Assembly: GCA_947260005.1 (NCBI GenBank)
Contig: CAMYOL010000077.1
Location: 1-64,000 of the forward strand
Length of the DNA stretch: 64,000 nucleotides
Source of the DNA: an uncultured Ectothiorhodospiraceae bacterium
GTDB taxonomy: Bacteria > Pseudomonadota > Gammaproteobacteria > UBA6429 > Thiohalophilaceae
Direction: 5' to 3'
Both the position numbers and the translations under genes were made by a program. Positions 58,779 to 64,000 of this stretch are shown piece after piece. The notes under the pieces are model-generated. The model did not search any database, was not told the origin of the DNA, and saw only the letters and a list, made by a program, of their open reading frames with translations. The first letter of the stretch is position 1, and the number at the start of each line of letters is the position of its first letter.

Positions 58779-58779
58779 G

Positions 58780-59208
58780 TTAGTTGTCTTGGCTACTCTG
58801 TTTTGTGGTTAGACTGAATTTATTGAGTCCCAACTGGTTGACCGCATCCATTGCAGTGACAACGGATTGATAAGAAGCATCTTTATCGGAGCTAATGATG
58901 ATGTGTGGTTGCTTTTTATTAGCGTCACTCAGGGTTTGTGAGATCGCCAATTTAAGTGTCGTTAATTTTTTATCGACTAACACGCGGTTGTTCACAAAGT
59001 ATCGACCTAAACTATCAATGCCGATTTCCAGTACAAACTCTTTTGTTTCAGGTGGCATGCCACTGGCTTCGGGTAAATCGATTTGAATTTCCGCGCTTTT
59101 TTGAAACGTCGTGGAGACCATAAAAAAGATTAGCAATAAAAATACCACATCGATCAATGGCGTCAGGTTGATATCAACCTCTTCTTTTCGTTCTGTGCGA
59201 AAGTTCAT
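58780..59208 (-). CDS. exbD: ExbD/TolR family proton-channel protein
   Basis: This 142-aa protein has one membrane helix with the conserved Asp (NLTPLIDVVFLLLIFFMVST, D20) and a periplasmic C-terminal domain (GRYFVNNRVLVDKKLTTLKL). It works with ExbB to couple proton flow to an outer-membrane task, either TonB energisation or another role. No tonB gene is in view. It is 2 bp from exbB. Confidence 0.93.
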   Translation of the reverse strand: MNFRTERKEEVDINLTPLIDVVFLLLIFFMVSTTFQKSAEIQIDLPEASGMPPETKEFVLEIGIDSLGRYFVNNRVLVDKKLTTLKLAISQTLSDANKKQPHIIISSDKDASYQSVVTAMDAVNQLGLNKFSLTTKQSSQDN

Positions 59209-59210
59209 GC

Positions 59211-59834
59211 TTAGCCTTTTGCGACCACTTCACGATCACCGTGCATGACATCCACCATTTTCAGGGCCTCTTCTTCCATCTTGAGTACCAGTGCATCGAC
59301 CTTACCACGTAAATAGCGATACAGAATCAGCGATGGAATGGCCACGATCAGTCCGGCGGCCGTGGTAATCAAGGCCTCGGATATGCCCCCGGCCAACACA
59401 CTCGGGTTACCAACACCGTGCTTCATGATTTCACTGAAGACTTTAATCATGCCGACCACCGTACCTAATAACCCTAATAAGGGGGTCACCGCAGCGATGG
59501 TGCCCAACGAATTAAGGAAGCGCTCAAGCTCATGCACAACCTGGCGTCCCGTATCTTCAATGGTTTCTTTCATGATTTCACGCGGATGATTCAAATTGGC
59601 CAGTCCAGCCGCCAACACCCTACCAAGCGGTGAATTTTTAGCCAATGCATCGATATGCTCATCATCCAGGGTGCCGGCTTTATGCCATTGCCAAACCTGG
59701 GCCACCAGCGTCGGCGGGACGATTTTTTTACTCTGCAGCGACCAAATGCGTTCAGCGACAATCGCTGCCGCCGCCACGGAGAATAGAAGAATGGGGAACA
59801 TTAAATATCCGCCAGCTTGAACATATACATCCAC
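59211..59834 (-). CDS. exbB: ExbB/TolQ/MotA family proton-channel protein
   Basis: This 207-aa inner-membrane protein has three hydrophobic segments, with the conserved region LNSLGTIAAVTPLLGLLGTV and GGISEALITTAAGLIVAIPS. It pairs with the adjacent exbD. The pair upstream of msbA-lpxK is a common arrangement in gammaproteobacteria, suggesting an envelope function. Confidence 0.93.
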   Translation of the reverse strand: MDVYVQAGGYLMFPILLFSVAAAAIVAERIWSLQSKKIVPPTLVAQVWQWHKAGTLDDEHIDALAKNSPLGRVLAAGLANLNHPREIMKETIEDTGRQVVHELERFLNSLGTIAAVTPLLGLLGTVVGMIKVFSEIMKHGVGNPSVLAGGISEALITTAAGLIVAIPSLILYRYLRGKVDALVLKMEEEALKMVDVMHGDREVVAKG

Positions 59835-59943
59835 TCGTAGGTACTCCCTTAAAAATTAAGCAAATTAACAACTTAGTATCGGATTGGCAGGCACACTTTA
59901 ACAAAGACACAGCATAGCGGAAAGGGGCTTTTTTAACTCGACT

Positions 59944-62271
59944 TTAATCCCAATATGAGCGGTTTTGATGACGGAATTGCACCATTTCCTGAGTCTCTGA
60001 ATCAAAGCTGATCGCACCGGATTCGCTGGTCAAATAAATTTCCGCGGGCAGCGATAGATAACGGGATAAAACGGTTTGGTGCGGGAAATGAAATCGATTT
60101 CGCCAGCCTACCGGAAAAATGACCCGTTGCGGATTGAGCTGTTGAATAAACTCGTTTGATGAAGACGTTTTGCTGCCGTGATGCGGTGCAATGATCAGAT
60201 CAAGATTGTTTAAGTTCTGATAGCGTTGCAATATCAATTTTTCAGCGGCCGATTCGATATCGCCTGTTAACAAGACACGCTGTGTATTTGATGAAATCAA
60301 TAAAACACAGGACAAATTGTTTTCACTTAATCCAGATTGATAATCTTCCAGGTCGGGATGAATAATTTCGAATTCAACCTCATTCCATTGCCACGACATT
60401 CCTCGAACACAACGCTTGACGTTTTTTTGTTTGTTATCTGAAAAATCATCCGGCACACTGGTTAAAATCGCCTGGGTAGAAATACCCGATAAAATCGAAG
60501 CCGCCCCACCGATGTGATCGTTATCAGCATGACTCACCAGTAATGTATTTAAATTATTAATGCCCTGCTCCCTTAGAAAAGGGATCACCACGGCACGACC
60601 CGTATTAAAATGCTGACTATACTTAGGTCCGGTATCGAAGACCAGGCTGTGTTCATCTGTCCGGATCACAGCAGACAAACCCTGCCCCACATCCAACACC
60701 GTTAATTTGAACTCATTGCCTTGAATCGTTGCATGCAAAGGAAACAGTATCGGCACACAACAAACCAGACCTAACCATCTTATCCGCAATACTGCTGGCA
60801 TAAAGACCATCACCACACCTAACATTGCCAGAATAAACGCAAGCATCGAAGGTGTCGCAAACGCATAGGTACTAAACGACAATTCAGAAAACCAAAGCAA
60901 AAACGACCACAACATTGAAAAAATCGAACTAATCACATCAAACACCAGCATCGCCAGTGTTTCATTAATAAATAAAAAAATGCAGGCGACAAAACAAAGT
61001 GGAACAATAATGAAACCAATAACAGGCACGGCAATCACATTTGCAATCGGTGACAGGATCGGCGCCTGTTGAAAGAACTGAATGGTTAATGGCAACAAGC
61101 CGATACTAATAAATACCTGTAAATTAAACCACAGCTTGAACCTTGATCGTCTGCTTGCCTTATCGACCTGCGTTGATATAAAAATAAAATAATAAATTAA
61201 TGCCACCGCGCCAAACGAAAGCCAAAAACTGACCGATAACACCGAAAAGCTATCGAAGATCAAAACCACCATTAACGCCAGACTAAAAACCACGGTAGGC
61301 TGGATGCGTTTTTTTATCAGCAATGCCAGCAAAATAATACTGAGCATGATCATGGCGCGTTGGGTCGGTAAGGCAAAACCGGCTAATGCGGAATAGAAAA
61401 AGGCCGCAAACCAGGCAGCAACGGCAGCGGCTCGCGGGGCAGCAAGATAAAGCGCCGCAGCGGGAATCCATGACCAGATAAAACGGCTGATAAAAAACAC
61501 AAACGCGGCTACCAGTCCAACATGCAAACCGGAAATAGCCATCAGGTGAATTGTCCCGGTCTTTTGTAACACCGCCCAATCTTCTGTCGTTAAACCTGAA
61601 CGATCCCCAATCACTAACGCTCGCACGAAGGGTAAGACCTGCGCATCCAGTTTGCTTTGGTTAAGTCGAAACTGTAATGATTGCCTGAGTCGTTGCACAG
61701 GATAGGACCATGCATCGCTGGCCATGAGTTTGTTTGGTTCTTTGCTGCGAATATAACCGGTTGCCAGTATCCCTTTTTGCAACAACCATTTGTTGTAATC
61801 AAAAGCTCCTGGATTAGCAAACGTTCGCGGAGGTTTCACCCGCACCGTCAACCGCCATTTATCCCCCACGTTAAACGTTTGCTTGGTTGGCCTATACCAA
61901 CTCAATACGAGTTTTTTAGGAAACGAAGACGGCGTCGGAGCCAACACCTTTTCAACATCAAACTCGAAACGAGTTTTGCGCGTATCGACCGTTGGTAAAG
62001 AGGCGATATAACCTTCAATTTGAATATTCTTGCCAATATACTCGTCCGTTAATTGATGCTGTAGTAATTGGTTTGCCTGGAAATGAGCCCAGCTAAAACC
62101 GATCACACCGATAAGCAAAAGTCTTGTATAGTGTGATTTAAAAATAAAAAGTAAAACGATGGCCGCTGGCCCGAACAAAATAAAGCCACTTGGCGGGAGC
62201 TGAGGTAAATAGTGTAAGATCAGGATGCCCGTTAGCAGGGCAAATGCGGTACGACGTATCATGACTAACAT
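59944..62271 (-). CDS. comEC: DNA internalization competence protein ComEC/Rec2
   Basis: This 775-aa inner-membrane channel imports single-stranded DNA in natural transformation. An N-terminal DUF4131/OB-like domain (about 60-160) precedes the multi-helix competence domain (about 215-490, with MAISGLHVGLVAAFV). The C-terminal metallo-beta-lactamase-like domain contains VSHADNDHIGGA and IAPHHGSKTSSSNEF. All three domains are complete, so uptake may work if the pilus genes are present elsewhere. It is divergent from the DUF2062 gene. Confidence 0.95.
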   Translation of the reverse strand: MLVMIRRTAFALLTGILILHYLPQLPPSGFILFGPAAIVLLFIFKSHYTRLLLIGVIGFSWAHFQANQLLQHQLTDEYIGKNIQIEGYIASLPTVDTRKTRFEFDVEKVLAPTPSSFPKKLVLSWYRPTKQTFNVGDKWRLTVRVKPPRTFANPGAFDYNKWLLQKGILATGYIRSKEPNKLMASDAWSYPVQRLRQSLQFRLNQSKLDAQVLPFVRALVIGDRSGLTTEDWAVLQKTGTIHLMAISGLHVGLVAAFVFFISRFIWSWIPAAALYLAAPRAAAVAAWFAAFFYSALAGFALPTQRAMIMLSIILLALLIKKRIQPTVVFSLALMVVLIFDSFSVLSVSFWLSFGAVALIYYFIFISTQVDKASRRSRFKLWFNLQVFISIGLLPLTIQFFQQAPILSPIANVIAVPVIGFIIVPLCFVACIFLFINETLAMLVFDVISSIFSMLWSFLLWFSELSFSTYAFATPSMLAFILAMLGVVMVFMPAVLRIRWLGLVCCVPILFPLHATIQGNEFKLTVLDVGQGLSAVIRTDEHSLVFDTGPKYSQHFNTGRAVVIPFLREQGINNLNTLLVSHADNDHIGGAASILSGISTQAILTSVPDDFSDNKQKNVKRCVRGMSWQWNEVEFEIIHPDLEDYQSGLSENNLSCVLLISSNTQRVLLTGDIESAAEKLILQRYQNLNNLDLIIAPHHGSKTSSSNEFIQQLNPQRVIFPVGWRNRFHFPHQTVLSRYLSLPAEIYLTSESGAISFDSETQEMVQFRHQNRSYWD

Positions 62272-62339
62272 CCGTGTTAGTAAACTGAAATAATATTTGG
62301 ATAGTATCAGTCTTTTTGATTCAGGTTAATTAATATCTT

Positions 62340-62876
62340 ATGGCAAAGAAGATCATTCAGCGTTGGTTGCCCGATCCAGATAAAATTCGTAATCACCCTC
62401 ACCTGCAAAAAGTCTTCGGCAAGTTGCTGCATGACCCGAATCTGCTGCACATAAACCGCAAATCCGTATCGGGGGCATTTTTTGTCGGATTTTTCATGGC
62501 ATTTGTACCGTTACCCATACAAATGTTGTTGGCGGCAGCGGTGGCGATTTGGCGAAGAGTTAATTTACCCATCTCGGTGGCGCTGGTCTGGATCACCAAC
62601 CCGCTCACCATTCCACCCATGTTTTACTTTGCCTATATCGTTGGCTGCTGGGCGCTCAATATCCAGCCTGGCGAATGGGATTTTGAACTGTCAATGGATT
62701 GGATTTATCACGAATTGGCAGAGAGTTGGCAGCCCTTTCTGCTGGGCTGTTTAATCTGTGCGACGGTCGCCGGGAGCTTAGCTTATGCTCTCATCCGCAT
62801 ACTGTGGCGAATTAATATCGTGAGTCAGTGGTCTGCACGTAAGAAACGAATCTGCAATAAAAATAAACAACCGTAA
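62340..62876 (+). CDS. DUF2062 domain membrane protein
   Basis: This 178-aa protein has a polar N-terminus (IIQRWLPDPDKIRNHPHLQK), then hydrophobic helices with GAFFVGFFMAFVPLPIQMLL and SVALVWITNPLTIPPMFYFA, the DUF2062 hallmark. The C-terminus is basic. Function unknown. It often neighbours comEC or the lol genes in gammaproteobacteria. Confidence 0.9.
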   Translation: MAKKIIQRWLPDPDKIRNHPHLQKVFGKLLHDPNLLHINRKSVSGAFFVGFFMAFVPLPIQMLLAAAVAIWRRVNLPISVALVWITNPLTIPPMFYFAYIVGCWALNIQPGEWDFELSMDWIYHELAESWQPFLLGCLICATVAGSLAYALIRILWRINIVSQWSARKKRICNKNKQP

Positions 62877-62927
62877 ACCTAAGAAAATACTTTAACTGCA
62901 CATTAGGTATATAATGTAACTAATTGA

Positions 62928-63629
62928 TTAATTAGTTAAAAAACCGTCTTGAAGCTGTAAGGTTCGTTCCATCCGTTGGGCAAATTGTAAGTCGTGGGTC
63001 ACAACTAAAAAGCTGGTCTTAAACTCATCGTTCAACTCTAACATAAGCTCATAAACACTCATCGCCGTCTTGTGGTCAAGATTGCCGGTAGGCTCATCCG
63101 CCAGAACACATTTCGGATTACTCACCAACGCCCGGGCAATGGCGGCACGCTGACGCTCTCCACCACTGAGTTCTGCCGGCTTATGTTCGATTCGGTGTTT
63201 CAAGCCCACTTTATCCAGGATCTCATAGGACATTTGTTTGGCTTTTGCCACACTGTCACCACGAACCAGTAAAGGCATCGCCACATTTTCCAATGCGGTG
63301 AATTCCATTAACAGGTGATGAAACTGATAGACAAATCCCAGGGTACGATTACGTAAACTGCCACGCGCATTATCGTCCAGGCTGCCCATATTCTGGCCGT
63401 CTACATAGACATCGCCCGCGGTAGGTACATCAAGTCCCCCTAACAAATGCAATAGTGTACTTTTGCCTGAACCCGATGCCCCAACGATGGCCACCTGTTC
63501 ACCTTCAGAGACGGACAATGAGATCCCCTTTAACACTTCGACAGGAACCGGGCCTTCCTTATACGTCTTGGTCAGGTTTTGGCACTCGATAATTCGATGG
63601 CTGGACATATTATTGGTCGCTGGCTTCAT
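62928..63629 (-). CDS. lolD: Lipoprotein-releasing ABC transporter ATPase LolD
   Basis: This 233-aa ATPase powers release of outer-membrane lipoproteins to LolA. Walker A is GASGSGKST (50-58), signature [16 protein letters not shown], Walker [14 protein letters not shown], and H-loop [12 protein letters not shown]. The Lol-specific segment [20 protein letters not shown] is present. It lies 24 bp downstream of the lolC/E gene. Confidence 0.95.
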   Translation of the reverse strand: MKPATNNMSSHRIIECQNLTKTYKEGPVPVEVLKGISLSVSEGEQVAIVGASGSGKSTLLHLLGGLDVPTAGDVYVDGQNMGSLDDNARGSLRNRTLGFVYQFHHLLMEFTALENVAMPLLVRGDSVAKAKQMSYEILDKVGLKHRIEHKPAELSGGERQRAAIARALVSNPKCVLADEPTGNLDHKTAMSVYELMLELNDEFKTSFLVVTHDLQFAQRMERTLQLQDGFLTN

Positions 63630-63653
63630 TGATACATACCGTTAGTCAAGTCC

Positions 63654-64000
63654 CTATTCGTATCTAAGCGCATCGGCAGGATTGATATGGCTTGCCGTAA
63701 TGGCCGGTATAATCGTGGCAATGATCGACATGACCAATGATGAAATGCCGATGACTAACACTTGTTCAAGCTGAACGTCGGTCGGAAGATCACTAATCAA
63801 ATAGACACTCGGATCAATCACCTGTTTACCCGTGAGTTTAACTAATTGTGTGTATAAAGAATCCAGGTTAAGTGATAACAGCACACCAAACAGGACGCCG
63901 ACTAAGGTTCCAACCACGCCAATAACACTGCCTTGCACCAGGAAGATTCTCATAATCGTACTGGTCTTGGCCCCAAAGGTTCGCATGATCGCGATATCAC
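63654..64000 (-). CDS. Lipoprotein-releasing permease LolC/LolE, C-terminal part
   Basis: The frame runs in from the right edge without a start. It encodes DIAIMRTFGAKTSTIMRIFL, a membrane helix (GSVIGVVGTLVGVLFGVLLS), a short loop, a second helix (VLVIGISSLVMSIIATIIPA) and the ending SHINPADALRYE, which is the classic LolC/LolE C-terminus. Whether it is LolC, LolE or a fused LolF-type protein cannot be seen from this fragment. It is cotranscribed with lolD. Confidence 0.93.
   Translation of the reverse strand, partial: DIAIMRTFGAKTSTIMRIFLVQGSVIGVVGTLVGVLFGVLLSLNLDSLYTQLVKLTGKQVIDPSVYLISDLPTDVQLEQVLVIGISSLVMSIIATIIPAITASHINPADALRYE

Overview
The window is a stretch of chromosome from a gammaproteobacterium with moderate GC by eye. 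Gene order supports this: it holds blocks that Escherichia coli carries in similar groupings: uvrY-uvrC-pgsA-tRNA(Gly)-tRNA(Cys)-tRNA(Leu); serS, rarA, lolA, ftsK, trxB; aat, infA, clpA, clpS, cspD; rluE-nudJ-mnmA-hflD-purB; rne/rluC; comEC, msbA, lpxK, trm112 (ycaR), kdsB; lolC/E-lolD. A probable dsrS gene hints at a sulfur-oxidising lineage, and an egtB-egtD pair indicates ergothioneine-type thiol-histidine synthesis. The species cannot be named from this sequence.

Layout. 1-1128: cut-off Ig-like, Ca-binding lipoprotein. 1473-1787: array of hairpin modules. 1857-6166: tRNA operon, pgsA, uvrC, uracil-DNA glycosylase, uvrY. 6461-7027: small ribbon-helix-helix gene with a frameshifted membrane-protein gene. 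7186-7486: tRNA-Ser, its terminator, and a structured 180-bp cassette bounded by a second copy of the terminator and tRNA 3' end. 7716-16587: yccA, serS, fluoride exporter pair, rarA, lolA, ftsK, ald. 16916-24642: trxB, FemAB-like protein, N-degron set (aat, bpt, clpS, clpA) around infA, then cspD. 24952-27855: GGDEF/EAL protein. 27989-35696: tRNA modification genes, hflD, acnA, purB. 35897-40866: DUF7931 protein, secretin-like protein, M61 peptidase, acyl-CoA ligase. 40842-44933: egtD, egtB, an unknown gene, dsrS. 45207-51564: sppA, HAD phosphatase, rluC, rne, FliL-like protein. 51580-54032: small phosphatase, UPF0158, UPF0149/SEC-C, ParE-type toxin-antitoxin. 55035-64000: envelope cluster kdsB-trm112-lpxK-msbA-exbD-exbB-comEC, DUF2062, lolD, lolC/E.

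No prophage, insertion sequence, rRNA or CRISPR array is visible. What stands out is the intergenic DNA. Eight gaps hold palindromic elements of two families. Family 1 has outer arms beginning TGTCATCCTGA and ending GGATC/T. Family 2 combines 20-bp ATTCCC-N8-GGGAAT palindromes (the form of the neisserial dRS3 repeat) with a GTGCCCTGCGGGTATGA block. A third module, a roughly 30-nt hairpin whose two stem halves change together between copies, forms the array at 1473-1787 and is nested in family 1 elsewhere.

The genes are mostly housekeeping: DNA repair, translation and tRNA modification, regulated proteolysis, lipoprotein and LPS export, and RNA decay. I see no clear new multi-gene system. The best candidates for something undescribed are the tRNA-Ser cassette with CsrA-like GGA hairpin loops, the covarying hairpin modules, the small gene inside the N-degron cluster, and the unknown gene paired with dsrS.
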